From Salinilacustrithrix flava (lineage in GTDB: Bacteria; Actinomycetota; Acidimicrobiia; Acidimicrobiales; Salinilacustritrichaceae), in assembly GCA_024128875.1 (NCBI GenBank), contig JAMYFF010000001.1, positions 744,001-808,000 of the forward strand: a DNA stretch of 64,000 bases. The letters are read 5' to 3'. Under the pieces are notes generated by a model. The model was not told where the DNA came from. It ran no database searches and worked only from the letters and a program-made list of their open reading frames with translations. Below, one piece after another: positions 1 to 8,153 of this stretch (position 1 is the stretch's first letter; each line of letters opens with the position of its first letter). Both the position numbers and the translations under genes were made by a program.

Positions 1-649
1 ACGGCGCCTCGGCTGACGAGACGCCCGGCGCGTCGAGGAGCTCGGCCAGGAGGGCCTGGGCGCGCCGGTCGATGTCGTCGACGATGGGGCGGACCTCCTC
101 CACGGGCTTGCCGGCCGGGTCGGTGAGATCCCAGTCGAGGTAGCGCTTGCCGGGGAAGATCGGGCAGGCGTCGCCGCAGCCCATGGTGATGATCACGTCG
201 GCGGCCCGGGCGGCCTCGTCGGTGAGGGGCTTGGGGAACTCCTTGCTGACGTCGTGGCCCCGTTCGGTGAGGATCTCGGCGACCGCGGGGTTGATGTCGT
301 CCCCCGGGGCGGAGCCGGCGGACCGGACCGTCACGCGACCCCGGCCGTGGTGGTCGAGCAGGATCCGGGCGGCGACGGAGCGGCCGGCGTTGTGGGTGCA
401 CACGACGAGGATCTCGGGGGTGGTGGTCACGGGGACTCCTTGGGTCTTGGCGAGCGATCGGAGACGGTCAGCGGCGAACCGCTCGGCCAGCAGCGGCAGG
501 TACTGGTTCACCTTCGACGTGGCGGCGAGCAGGTCGTAGGACTCGTGCAGGAGCCGCTCGACGGTCTCGACGCCGAACATGCCGTCGAAGCGGGCCGCCA
601 GTCCGGCAGCTTTGCGGCTGAGCACGCTGAGGTCGTGGTCGTAGCTCAT
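1..649 (-). CDS. arsC: Arsenate reductase, low-molecular-weight phosphatase type (C-terminus cut by window edge)
   Basis: Reduces arsenate to arsenite in the cytoplasm, which Acr3 then exports. The visible 216 residues have two parts. Residues 1-70 are a helical extension (starts MSYDHDLSVLSRKAAGL). From residue 78 there is a low-molecular-weight phosphatase fold with the P-loop CTHNAGRS (nucleophile Cys84) and ITMGCGDACP further on. The same layout is known in actinobacterial mycothiol-dependent arsenate reductases, so mycothiol is the likely reductant (inference). The ATG overlaps the acr3 stop as ATGA, so it is translationally coupled in arsR-acr3-arsC. The reading frame is still open at base 1, so the C-terminus lies outside the window, probably only a few residues away. 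Confidence 0.9.
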   Translation of the reverse strand, partial: MSYDHDLSVLSRKAAGLAARFDGMFGVETVERLLHESYDLLAATSKVNQYLPLLAERFAADRLRSLAKTQGVPVTTTPEILVVCTHNAGRSVAARILLDHHGRGRVTVRSAGSAPGDDINPAVAEILTERGHDVSKEFPKPLTDEAARAADVIITMGCGDACPIFPGKRYLDWDLTDPAGKPVEEVRPIVDDIDRRAQALLAELLDAPGVSSAEAP

Positions 650-1731
650 GGGGTGGTGGTCTCCGGGTAGTAGCGGCGTCGGGCCCAGAGGGCGACGTAG
701 ACGAGGCCGACGAGGACGGGGACTTCGATGAGCGGGCCGACGACGCCGGCGAGGGCCTGGCCGGATGTGACGCCGAAGACGCCGATGGCCACGGCGATGG
801 CGAGCTCGAAGTTGTTGCCGGCGGCGGTGAAGGCGACGGTGGTGTTGCGGTCGTAGGGCAGGCCCATCTTCAGGCCGATGGCGAACGACGAGCCCCACAT
901 CAGCGCGAAGTACACGAGCAGCGGGAGGGCGATGCGGGCGACGTCGAAGGGCTCGGAGGTGATCGCCTCGCCCTGGAGGGCGAAGAGGACCACGATCGTG
1001 AAGAGCAGGCCGTAGAGCGCCACCGGGCCGATGCGGGGCAGGAAGGTGTTCTCGTACCAGTCGGTGCCCTTGCGACCCTCCCCGATGCGGCGGGTGAGGT
1101 AGCCGGCCAGAAGCGGGACGCCGAGGAAGATGAGCACCGACTTGGCGATCTCCCAGATGGACACGTCGAGGGCGGCCTGGTCGAGGCCGAGCCACTGGGG
1201 GAGCAGCTCCAGGTAGAAGTAGCCGAGCAGCGAGTAGGCCACGATCTGGAACAGCGAGTTCACCGCGACCAGGAACGTGGCCGCCTCCCGGTTGCCGCAG
1301 GCCAGGTCGTTCCAGATCAGGACCATGGCGATGCAGCGGGCCAGGCCGACGATGATGAGCCCGGTCCGGTACTCGGGCAGGTCCGGCAGCATGAGCCAGG
1401 CGAGGGCGAACATCAGCGCGGGGCCGATCACCCAGTTCAGGACCAGGGACAGGCCGAGCATGCGCCGATCGGCGGTGACCTCGCCGAGGCGGGAGTACCG
1501 GACCTTGGCCAGCACCGGGTACATCATCAGCAGCAGGCCGAGCGCGATCGGCAGGGAGACGGTGTCGATCTTGACCCGGTCGAGGGTGTCGTCGAGGCCG
1601 GGGAAGAGGCGGCCGAGCCCGATGCCGAGAGCCATCGCAGCGCCGATCCACAGCGGGAGGAACCGGTCGAGCGTGGACAGCTTCTCGATGACCGGGGCGT
1701 CTTCGGGCTGGGTTTCGGTGACCACGGTCAT
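646..1731 (-). CDS. acr3: Arsenite efflux permease Acr3
   Basis: Inner-membrane arsenite exporter of the Acr3/BASS superfamily, 361 residues with about ten hydrophobic segments. The segment GLARCIAMVLIWNDLACG carries Cys133 (and Cys145) in the place of the Cys essential in characterised Acr3 proteins. I chose the ATG at 1731 because it overlaps the arsR stop (ATGA). The reading frame continues upstream but that part is the arsR gene read in another frame. It lies between arsR and arsC with four-base overlaps on both sides, so the three genes form one operon, presumably derepressed by As(III) through ArsR. Confidence 0.93.
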   Translation of the reverse strand: MTVVTETQPEDAPVIEKLSTLDRFLPLWIGAAMALGIGLGRLFPGLDDTLDRVKIDTVSLPIALGLLLMMYPVLAKVRYSRLGEVTADRRMLGLSLVLNWVIGPALMFALAWLMLPDLPEYRTGLIIVGLARCIAMVLIWNDLACGNREAATFLVAVNSLFQIVAYSLLGYFYLELLPQWLGLDQAALDVSIWEIAKSVLIFLGVPLLAGYLTRRIGEGRKGTDWYENTFLPRIGPVALYGLLFTIVVLFALQGEAITSEPFDVARIALPLLVYFALMWGSSFAIGLKMGLPYDRNTTVAFTAAGNNFELAIAVAIGVFGVTSGQALAGVVGPLIEVPVLVGLVYVALWARRRYYPETTTP

Positions 1732-2048
1732 GTGCACGGCCTCCGTCGCTCGCCCGGGGTGGGGCAGCACGACGTGATCGCCCCGATCGCACCCGCCAGG
1801 TCCTCGAGGGCACCGGGACGGAGCCGGTAGTAGGTCCACTGCCGGTGCTTCTCGGACTCGACCAGCCCGGCGTCCCGCAGGACCTTCAGGTGGTGGGAGG
1901 CGAGGGGCTGGGCGATGCCGATCTCCTCGGCGAGGTGGCACACGCACAGCTCCTCGCACGACAGCAGCTCGACGATGCGCCACCGGCGTGGCTCGGCCAG
2001 CGCCTTCAGCACGTCAGCCCGGACATCCGGGATCACATCAATGGTCAT
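1728..2048 (-). CDS. arsR: ArsR-family metalloregulatory repressor
   Basis: Winged-helix repressor of 106 residues, expected to bind its own promoter and release it when As(III) binds. The N-terminal half holds CEELCVCHLAEE with Cys31, Cys35 and Cys37, the ELCVCDL-type metal site of ArsR proteins. The recognition helix follows (QPLASHHLKVLRDAGL). A second Cys pair (TSCC) is near the C-terminus. There are two possible ATGs, at 2054 and 2048. I prefer 2048 because a TANNNT hexamer ends exactly six bases before it, giving a leaderless transcript. First gene of arsR-acr3-arsC. Confidence 0.9.
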   Translation of the reverse strand: MTIDVIPDVRADVLKALAEPRRWRIVELLSCEELCVCHLAEEIGIAQPLASHHLKVLRDAGLVESEKHRQWTYYRLRPGALEDLAGAIGAITSCCPTPGERRRPCT

Positions 2049-2060
2049 GCACATACGTTA
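2049..2060 (-). promoter_or_regulatory. Candidate leaderless promoter of arsR (-10 TAACGT)
   Basis: On the minus strand TAACGT (2060-2055) is followed by six bases and the ATG at 2048. This places the transcription start at or next to the start codon. No Shine-Dalgarno sequence is seen. A clear ArsR operator palindrome was not found. Confidence 0.5.
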
Positions 2061-2120
2061 CGGCTGATGTGAGGGGTCGGGAGCCCGATCGGCGGGTCGT
2101 TTGCCCAGGCGCTCCGATGA

Positions 2121-2175
2121 GTTCACCTCCGGTCCACCTGGGCTCGGTCTGGCGTCAAGGTCGGCTTCGTACGGT
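2121..2175 (+). promoter_or_regulatory. PHO-box-like direct repeats and pstS promoter
   Basis: Two adjacent 11-bp units, GTTCACCTCCG (2121-2131) and GTCCACCTGGG (2132-2142), match the direct-repeat layout of actinobacterial PhoP-binding PHO boxes. A weak third unit may follow at 2143-2153. A -10-like TACGGT lies at 2170-2175, so the repeats sit over the -35 region, where an activator would bind. The response regulator at 6907-7656 is the natural candidate (inference). Confidence 0.65.
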
Positions 2176-2223
2176 CGCCGACAACCCAAGAGACCCCGTT
2201 CCCCTCGCATGGAGGAAATCCCC

Positions 2224-3294
2224 TTGATCCGCAACCGACGCTGGGCATCGATGCTCGCCCTGCTGCTTCCCTTCGCACTCTTCGCTGCTGCATGCGGCGA
2301 TGACGACGACACCGCTACCGCCACAGACGACACGGCGGCTGACGGCGACGCCGCCGACACCGACACCGACACCGACACCGATGAAGGTGGTGACCTGTCC
2401 GGGACGATCGTGGTGAGCGGTTCGTCCACGGTGGAGCCGATCTCCATCGCCGTGGCCGAGCGCTTCGCCGAAGCGAACCCGGGCGTGGACATCTCCGTCG
2501 ACGGCCCCGGTACCGGCGACGGCTTCGAGCTGTTCTGCCAGGGCGAGACCGACATCAACGACGCCTCGTCCAAGGTCAAGGACGAGCAGATCGCCCAGTG
2601 CGAGGAGAACGGCGTCGAGTTCGTCGAGCTCCAGATCGGCAACGACGGCATCGCGATGATGACCAACACGGCCAACGACGCCGTGAGCTGCCTCACCCTG
2701 GCCGACATCTACGCCCTCGTCGGCCCCGAGTCCCAGGGCTTCGGCAACTGGAGCGACGCCCAGGACCTGGCCACCGAGCTCGGCTCGGACACCGAGATGC
2801 CCGACGCCCCCCTCGACGTCACCGGCCCCGGTGAGGAGTCCGGCACCTACGCCTCCTTCGTGGAGCTGGTGATCGAGGAGTTCAACGAGGACCGCGACCA
2901 GAACGCGGAGACTCGCCCGGACTACCAGGCCTCGGCCGATGACAACGTCATCATCCAGGGCATCCAGGGCTCCGACACCAGCTTCGGCTGGGTCGGCTTC
3001 GCCTTCGCCCGTGAGGCCGAGGGCGTGAAGGTCCTCGAGGTCGACGGTGGCGACGGCTGCATCGCCCCCACCGACGAGACCATCGCCGACAACTCCTACC
3101 CGGTGTCCCGGCCGCTGTTCATCTACGTGAACCCGGCCAAGGCCGAGGAGAACCCCGCGCTGACCGCGTTCGTGGACTTCTATCTGAACGACGCCATCGA
3201 CTCGGTCTCCGAGGTCGGCTACGTCGACCTGGCCGACGACACGCTGTCCAGCACCGTCGAGCGCTGGGACGCCCGCACCACCGGCGCCGCCTGA
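2224..3294 (+). CDS. pstS: Phosphate ABC transporter substrate-binding lipoprotein PstS
   Basis: Extracytoplasmic phosphate-binding component of the Pst transporter, about 356 residues. It begins with a lipoprotein signal peptide (RNRRWASMLALLLP..., Cys after FAAA) and an acidic, Thr/Asp-rich linker with a DT repeat. The PstS fold follows, with GSSTV near the start and later SGTYASF phosphate-loop motifs. An in-frame ATG at 2209 exists, but its next bases, GGAGGA at 2211-2216, form the only good ribosome binding site. That site is eight bases from TTG 2224, so TTG is the likely start. First gene of pstSCAB-phoU, preceded by PHO-box-like repeats. Confidence 0.93.
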   Translation: MIRNRRWASMLALLLPFALFAAACGDDDDTATATDDTAADGDAADTDTDTDTDEGGDLSGTIVVSGSSTVEPISIAVAERFAEANPGVDISVDGPGTGDGFELFCQGETDINDASSKVKDEQIAQCEENGVEFVELQIGNDGIAMMTNTANDAVSCLTLADIYALVGPESQGFGNWSDAQDLATELGSDTEMPDAPLDVTGPGEESGTYASFVELVIEEFNEDRDQNAETRPDYQASADDNVIIQGIQGSDTSFGWVGFAFAREAEGVKVLEVDGGDGCIAPTDETIADNSYPVSRPLFIYVNPAKAEENPALTAFVDFYLNDAIDSVSEVGYVDLADDTLSSTVERWDARTTGAA

Positions 3295-3332
3295 CCCGCC
3301 AGGCACACCCCTTCACCTCACAGGGGCGGATC

Positions 3333-3365
3333 GGCCGGCCCGGAATCTCCCCCTCCGGGCCGGCC
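3333..3365 (+). terminator. Stem-loop between pstS and pstC
   Basis: Perfect 12-bp inverted repeat (3333-3344 with 3354-3365) and a 9-base loop, GC-rich, without a T-run. It lies in the 118-base gap between pstS and pstC. It is probably a partial terminator or mRNA-stabilising element that lets pstS be expressed more than the transporter genes. Confidence 0.65.
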
Positions 3366-3412
3366 AGTTCGCACCCACGACCGCCGCACGCTCCACCCCC
3401 GACAGGCGCCCC

Positions 3413-4354
3413 ATGACCTCCCTGGCGAGCAACCCGACGAGCTACTCGCTCGAGGACTTCCACGGCTCCCGCTCCCGGATGCGCAAGGAGCGGATCGTGC
3501 GAGCGGTCCTGTTCACGGCCGCATCCACCTCCATCGTGATCTCGGTCGCCATCGTGGCGTCGCTGATCGGCGAGGCCTGGACCTTCGTCAGCCAGGTCGA
3601 GCTCGCCGCCCTCTGGACCGACGGGTGGTTCCCGCGGCGCGGCATGTACGACGTCAAGACCCTCGTCAGCGGCAGCCTCATCGTCACCGTCATCGCGATG
3701 GCGGTGGCCGGCCCGCTCGGCCTCGGCGCCGCCGTCTACCTCTCCGAGTACGCACCAGCCACCGTCCGCAAGGTGGTCAAGCCGGCGCTCGAGATCCTGG
3801 CCGGCATCCCGTCGGTGGTGCTGGGCTTCTTCGCCCTGACCTTCCTGTCCCCGGTGATCGTCCAGCGACTGAACGACGAGGCGACCCAGTTCAACATCGC
3901 GGCGGCCGGCATCGGCGTCGGCATCCTCACGATCCCGCTGGTCGCGTCGATCTCCGAGGACGCGATGCGCTCGGTGCCGATGGCGCTGCGCGAGGCCTCC
4001 TACGGGCTCGGTGCCCGGAAGATCACCACGACGATCCGGGTCGTGATCCCGGCCGCGGTGTCGGGTCTGGTCGCGGCGTTCATCGTGGCGGTGTCCCGGG
4101 CGATCGGGGAGACCATGGTCGTGTTCATCGCGGCCGGCGCCACCGGCGGGTCCCTGTTCAGCACCGACATCTTCAGGCCGGGTCAGACGATGACTGCGGC
4201 GATGGCGTCCCAGGCAGCCGGCACCGACCAGGTGCGCGGCGCCGGGCTCACCTTCCAGAGCCTGTTCTTCGTCGGGATGCTGCTCTTCCTCGTCACGCTC
4301 GTCCTCAACGTGCTCGCCAGCCGGTTCGTCCGCCGCGTGCGCCAGGCCTACTAG
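3413..4354 (+). CDS. pstC: Phosphate ABC transporter permease PstC
   Basis: Membrane subunit of the Pst importer, 313 residues with about six membrane segments. The first follows a basic stretch (RSRMRKERIVRAVLF). It has the binding-protein-dependent permease signature in EASYGLGARKITTTIRVVIPAAVSG, which is the loop that contacts PstB. It pairs with PstA, encoded ten bases downstream. ATG at 3413 follows the pstS-pstC hairpin. Confidence 0.95.
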   Translation: MTSLASNPTSYSLEDFHGSRSRMRKERIVRAVLFTAASTSIVISVAIVASLIGEAWTFVSQVELAALWTDGWFPRRGMYDVKTLVSGSLIVTVIAMAVAGPLGLGAAVYLSEYAPATVRKVVKPALEILAGIPSVVLGFFALTFLSPVIVQRLNDEATQFNIAAAGIGVGILTIPLVASISEDAMRSVPMALREASYGLGARKITTTIRVVIPAAVSGLVAAFIVAVSRAIGETMVVFIAAGATGGSLFSTDIFRPGQTMTAAMASQAAGTDQVRGAGLTFQSLFFVGMLLFLVTLVLNVLASRFVRRVRQAY

Positions 4355-4363
4355 GAGCCGACG

Positions 4364-5323
4364 ATGGCACTCACGACCCCAGCGAGCCTCGGAGGCGGCA
4401 TCGCCGCCGAGCAGGTCCGGCGCCAGCTCACCGGCAACCGGAGCGACGTCTCCGGCAAGGCGTTCCAGGCGATCCTGATCGCCGCGCTGGCCACCTCCAT
4501 CGTGATCCTCGGCGTCCTGGTCTACGACGTGGCCCAGACCGGCAGCGGCACGCTCACCGGGCGGCTCGGCGACTTCCTCCAGGGGAGCCTGCGCTCGCAG
4601 GCCGAGGCCTCCGGGATCCTGCAGGGGCTGCGGGGCACCTTCTTCATCGGCGTGTTCACCGTCGTGGTGGCCTTCCCCGTCGGCATCGCCTCGGCGATCT
4701 ACCTCGAGGAGTACGCGCGATCGACCCGGCTCACCCGGTTCATCGACGTGAGCATCCGCAACCTGGCCGGGGTGCCCTCGGTGGTCTACGGCATCCTCGG
4801 CCTGGCCATCTTCGTCAAGGCGCTCGGGAGCTTCACCGGCCCCGACGCCCAGGGTCGCTCGGTCATCTCCGCCGGCCTCACGCTGGCGATCCTGGTGCTG
4901 CCCATCGTGATCATCACCAGCGCCGAGGCCCTGCGCGCCGTGCCCGCCGAGCTGCGGGAGGCCGCCTACGGGGTGGGCGCCACCACGTGGGAGGTCACCA
5001 AGCACCACGTGATCCCCTACGCCGCCCCCGGGATCCTCACCGGCACGGTCCTGGCCCTCGCCCGAGCGCTCGGCGAGGCCGCGCCGCTCATCCTCGTCGG
5101 CGCGGTGACGGGCTTCCTCTCCGGTGGGACCGGCATGTCGCTCGACAGCCTCGACGAGCGCTTCACGGCGATGCCGATCGTGATCACCACCTGGGCCGGC
5201 CGGCCCGGGGCCGACTGGGAGCAGGCCACCGCCGCGGCCATCGTCGTGCTGCTCGCCGTGGTCCTGCTCGCCAACGCCATCGCCATCCTCCTGCGCAACC
5301 GCTACGAGAAGAAGAGGGGCTGA
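4364..5323 (+). CDS. pstA: Phosphate ABC transporter permease PstA
   Basis: Second membrane subunit of the Pst importer, 319 residues with about six hydrophobic segments. The cytoplasmic coupling loop is [25 protein letters not shown]. Conserved motifs such as YLEEYA and [14 protein letters not shown] are shared with PstC. Spacing is nine bases after pstC and one base before pstB, consistent with one operon. Confidence 0.95.
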   Translation: MALTTPASLGGGIAAEQVRRQLTGNRSDVSGKAFQAILIAALATSIVILGVLVYDVAQTGSGTLTGRLGDFLQGSLRSQAEASGILQGLRGTFFIGVFTVVVAFPVGIASAIYLEEYARSTRLTRFIDVSIRNLAGVPSVVYGILGLAIFVKALGSFTGPDAQGRSVISAGLTLAILVLPIVIITSAEALRAVPAELREAAYGVGATTWEVTKHHVIPYAAPGILTGTVLALARALGEAAPLILVGAVTGFLSGGTGMSLDSLDERFTAMPIVITTWAGRPGADWEQATAAAIVVLLAVVLLANAIAILLRNRYEKKRG

Positions 5324-5324
5324 C

Positions 5325-6194
5325 ATGCCCGACAACCTGACCCGAGAGGTCCGCCTCATGGCCGAGAACGGATCCCCCGTGCCCCGGACGGAGCCAGCGC
5401 CGCCCGGGGTCCCGCAGCAGGCGGTGTTCGACGTCTCCGGCGTGGCCGTGTACTACGGGGACTTCCGCGCCGTGCGCGACGTCTCCCTGGACGTGCGCCA
5501 GCACGAGATCACGGCGTTCATCGGTCCGTCGGGGTGTGGGAAGTCGACGATGCTGCGGTGCTTCAACCGGATGAACGATCTGATCGACACGGCTCGGGTG
5601 GAGGGTGACATCAGCTACCACGGGGTCGACCTGTACGACCCCGCGGTGAACCCGGTGGAGGTGCGTCGTCGGATCGGGATGGTGTTCCAGAAGCCGAACC
5701 CGTTCCCGAAGTCGATCTACGACAACGTGGCCTACGGTCCGAAGGTGGCGGGTGCCAAGGGCAACCTCGATGACGTCGTGGAAGAGGCGCTGCAGGGTGC
5801 GGCGCTGTGGGACGAGGTGAAGGACCGGCTGAAGGAGTCGGGGATGAGCCTGTCGGGTGGCCAGCAGCAGCGGCTCTGCATCGCGCGGGCGATCGCGACG
5901 GATCCGGAGGTGCTGTTGATGGATGAGCCGTGCTCGGCGCTGGACCCGATCGCCACCGGACGCATCGAGGACCTCATGGTGGAGATCAAGGAGCGCTACA
6001 CGATCATCATCGTGACCCACAACATGCAGCAGGCGGCTCGGGTGTCGGACCGGACGGCGTTCTTCACGACCGAGGTGAACGAGGAGAGCGACCGCCGCAC
6101 CGGCCTGCTCGTCGAGTACGCCGACACCGACAAGATCTTCACCACACCGGATGACGAACGCACCGAGAACTACGTGACGGGTCGCTTCGGCTGA
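5325..6194 (+). CDS. pstB: Phosphate ABC transporter ATP-binding protein PstB
   Basis: ATPase that energises Pst phosphate import, 289 residues. Walker [10 protein letters not shown] is at 67-75, the Q-loop is [10 protein letters not shown], the ABC signature LSGGQQQR is at 176-183, Walker B VLLMDEP is at 196-202 and the switch His is in THNMQQ. The first 34 residues are a non-conserved extension. An internal ATG at codon 12 is an alternative start. The central part (about 5500-5930) favours codons ending in G or T, while its flanks favour C-ending codons, which may mark a recombined segment. Confidence 0.95.
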   Translation: MPDNLTREVRLMAENGSPVPRTEPAPPGVPQQAVFDVSGVAVYYGDFRAVRDVSLDVRQHEITAFIGPSGCGKSTMLRCFNRMNDLIDTARVEGDISYHGVDLYDPAVNPVEVRRRIGMVFQKPNPFPKSIYDNVAYGPKVAGAKGNLDDVVEEALQGAALWDEVKDRLKESGMSLSGGQQQRLCIARAIATDPEVLLMDEPCSALDPIATGRIEDLMVEIKERYTIIIVTHNMQQAARVSDRTAFFTTEVNEESDRRTGLLVEYADTDKIFTTPDDERTENYVTGRFG

Positions 6195-6247
6195 TGCACC
6201 CAGCGCACGAGCCACTGGGCACGGGGGACGGGCAAGGGGGTCGACGG

Positions 6248-6907
6248 TTGCGCAAGTCCTTCCACGACGAGCTGGACCAGCTGCGGCTGCAGGTCGAGCT
6301 CATGGGCGTCAAGGTGGACCACAACCTGGAGCGCACCCGTCGCGTGCTGCTCGATGGCGACCCCGGCGCCGCCGCCGCAGCCGTCGCGTGCGACGACGAG
6401 ATCGACGCGATGAACGTGAGCCTCACGGAGCGCTGCTACGACCTGCTCGCCCGGGAGAACCCGGTGGCCTCCGACCTCCGCTTCGTCGTGTCCGTGCTGC
6501 GGATCCTGTCCGAGCTGGAGCGGATCGGCGACCTCGCCCTGCGCGTCGTGAAGCTGAACCCCGAGCGTGGGCTTTGGGCCGGGCACCGAGCGACGTTCGA
6601 CATCCTCGTGTCGATGGACGACACGGCCGTGGCGGCGTACCGGGACGCGCTGCGGGCCTGGTCGGCCCAGGACCTCCACCTCGCCACCGACCTCGCCACC
6701 CGGGTCCAGGCGATGGACATGCACTACGAGCACCTGATGGCCGAGCTGCTCCGGCTGGTCGGTCCCGATGCCGTGCGGATCGCCACGTCCACGCTCATCG
6801 CCGGCCGTTCCCTGGAGCGCATCGCCGACCACTCCGCCATCATCGGTGCCCGCCTGCGCTACATGCTCACCGGAGACCCCGACCACCTCACGGCGGAGGT
6901 CCGCTGA
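6248..6907 (+). CDS. phoU: Phosphate signalling protein PhoU
   Basis: Helical-bundle regulator that links Pst activity to the phosphate two-component system. It has two PhoU repeats, with conserved motifs such as DLRFVVSVLRILSELERIGD and a second copy around SLERIADHSAII. I chose TTG at 6248 (product RKSFHDELDQL..., 219 residues) because AAGGGGG lies seven bases upstream and PhoU proteins usually begin this way. The alternative ATG at 6194 overlaps the pstB stop as TGATG and would add 18 non-conserved residues. The stop overlaps the next ATG (TGATG). Confidence 0.92.
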   Translation: MRKSFHDELDQLRLQVELMGVKVDHNLERTRRVLLDGDPGAAAAAVACDDEIDAMNVSLTERCYDLLARENPVASDLRFVVSVLRILSELERIGDLALRVVKLNPERGLWAGHRATFDILVSMDDTAVAAYRDALRAWSAQDLHLATDLATRVQAMDMHYEHLMAELLRLVGPDAVRIATSTLIAGRSLERIADHSAIIGARLRYMLTGDPDHLTAEVR

Positions 6908-7656
6908 TGTCCGTCGACCAGCCGACCGCTCCGGTGCTGCGGAAGGCCCACGCCCCCGTGCACCACCCGACCGTGCTGGTGGTGGAGGACGAGGAGTCCT
7001 TCATCGAGGCGCTCACCATCGGCCTGGCGCGGGAGGGCTTCCGGGTGCAGGTCGCCCGGGACGGCGCTGCCGCCCTCGCCATGTTCGACGCGATCCAGCC
7101 CGACGTGCTGCTCCTGGACGTGCTCCTGCCCAAGGTGTCGGGGATCGACGTGTGCCGGGAGCTGCGGAAGCGGTCCCGCGTGCCCATCATCATGGTCACG
7201 GCGAAGGGGTCGGAGATCGATGCCGTCGTGGGCCTCGAGGTCGGCGCCGATGACTACGTCACCAAGCCGTACCGCATCCGTGAGCTGATCGCCCGCATGC
7301 GCGCCGTCATGCGACGCCAGGTCGGCACCGACCACGCGCTCCCCGCCGAGGCCGTGCAGGTCGCCGACGTCGCGCTCGATCCGGAGCGGCACGAGGTCCG
7401 CATCCGGGGCGAGCTGACCCCGATGCCGCTGAAGGAGTTCGAGCTGCTCCACGTGCTCCTCGCCAACGTCGACCGCGTCATGACTCGTGGCGATCTCATC
7501 GACCTCGTGTGGGGCTTCGACTACGTCGGCGACACCAAGACCCTCGACGTGCACGTGAAGCGACTGCGGGCCAAGGTCGAGATGGATCCCGCCAACCCCC
7601 AGCGCATCGTGACCATCCGGGGGCTGGGCTACAAGTACGCCACGTCGAGCGCCTGA
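6907..7656 (+). CDS. OmpR/PhoB-family response regulator (probable phosphate regulator)
   Basis: Two-domain transcription factor of 249 residues. The receiver domain (about 22-135) has the acidic pair EDE, the phosphorylation site Asp71 in LLLDVLLP and Lys120 in VTKPYR. The winged-helix DNA-binding domain (about 145-247) ends in DTKTLDVHVKRLRAKVE and RGLGYKY. It overlaps phoU by one base, so it is probably the PhoP/RegX3-type phosphate regulator acting on the PHO-box-like repeats at 2121 and 12762. No sensor kinase gene is next to it, which is unusual for a regulator of this type. Confidence 0.9.
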   Translation: MSVDQPTAPVLRKAHAPVHHPTVLVVEDEESFIEALTIGLAREGFRVQVARDGAAALAMFDAIQPDVLLLDVLLPKVSGIDVCRELRKRSRVPIIMVTAKGSEIDAVVGLEVGADDYVTKPYRIRELIARMRAVMRRQVGTDHALPAEAVQVADVALDPERHEVRIRGELTPMPLKEFELLHVLLANVDRVMTRGDLIDLVWGFDYVGDTKTLDVHVKRLRAKVEMDPANPQRIVTIRGLGYKYATSSA

Positions 7657-7729
7657 CCCGTCGCCGCGACTTCCGTCGCCGTTCACGAGCAGCACACCCC
7701 GGGGCCACGGCCGGGAAACCGGCGCCTCC

Positions 7730-7735
7730 TACCTT
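7730..7735 (+). promoter_or_regulatory. Candidate leaderless -10 (TACCTT) of tatA
   Basis: TACCTT followed by six bases and the tatA ATG at 7742. No ribosome binding site is seen. Confidence 0.45.
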
Positions 7736-7741
7736 CGCCGC

Positions 7742-7918
7742 ATGCCCCAAGGCCCAGAGCTCCTCATCGTCCTGTTCGTCATCATCCTGCTGTTCGGCGG
7801 GGCGAAGCTCCCCAAGCTCGCCCGTTCGCTGGGACGGGCCCAGACCGAGTTCAAGCAGGGTCTCAGCGAGGGCACGGCGACGAGGACCGACGACACCGAC
7901 CCGGCGCCGTCGGCCTGA
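7742..7918 (+). CDS. tatA: Twin-arginine translocase subunit TatA
   Basis: Small membrane protein of 58 residues that forms the pore of the Tat exporter. It has a single N-terminal hydrophobic helix (ELLIVLFVIILLF), then the hinge GGAKLPKLARSLGRA with an amphipathic helix, then an acidic tail. This is the standard TatA/E layout. The canonical F-G-x-x-KLP hinge motif is kept as FGGAKLP. It leads a tatA-tatB-tatC set with short gaps. Confidence 0.88.
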   Translation: MPQGPELLIVLFVIILLFGGAKLPKLARSLGRAQTEFKQGLSEGTATRTDDTDPAPSA

Positions 7919-7937
7919 CCGTCGGCGGAGCGTCCTC

Positions 7938-8147
7938 GTGTTCAACGTGGGAGGCCTCGAGCTCCTGGCGATCGCCCTCGTCGCCCTCGTCGTGCTCGGT
8001 CCGGACAAGCTGCCGGCCGCCCTCCGCCAGGCGGGCTCGGCGCTCGGACAGCTGCGGCGCATGTCCGACGCCTTCCGCATCGATGTGACCGCCGCGCTCA
8101 CCGACGACGCGGCCGAGCGACCCGGCGCCGACCTGCGGGTCGACTGA
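7938..8147 (+). CDS. tatB: Twin-arginine translocase subunit TatB
   Basis: Tat receptor subunit, 69 residues from the GTG at 7938. It begins MFNVGGLELLAIALVALVVLGPDKLP, with the Glu in the membrane segment and the L-G-P-x-KLP hinge typical of TatB. An amphipathic helix (ALRQAGSALGQLRRMSDAF) and a short charged tail follow. It is shorter than most TatB proteins, but the order tatA-tatB-tatC supports the call. A second TatA-like protein is the alternative. Confidence 0.82.
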   Translation: MFNVGGLELLAIALVALVVLGPDKLPAALRQAGSALGQLRRMSDAFRIDVTAALTDDAAERPGADLRVD

Positions 8148-8153
8148 GCAGCC

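Noticed and set aside
147..670. Open plus-strand frames opposite arsC
   Set aside because: They lie antisense to a clearly coding arsC with all its motifs and have arginine-rich shadow composition.
2041..2060. ArsR operator palindrome at the arsR start
   Set aside because: Only the outer ACAT/ATGT bases are symmetrical; the interior is not.
2338..2392. Asp-Thr repeats in pstS as a regulatory repeat
   Set aside because: Acidic low-complexity linkers after the lipobox are common in actinobacterial lipoproteins.
2058..5359. Long minus-strand frames opposite the pst genes
   Set aside because: High GC leaves long non-coding frames; their translations are low-complexity His/Asp/Arg-rich and show no domain.
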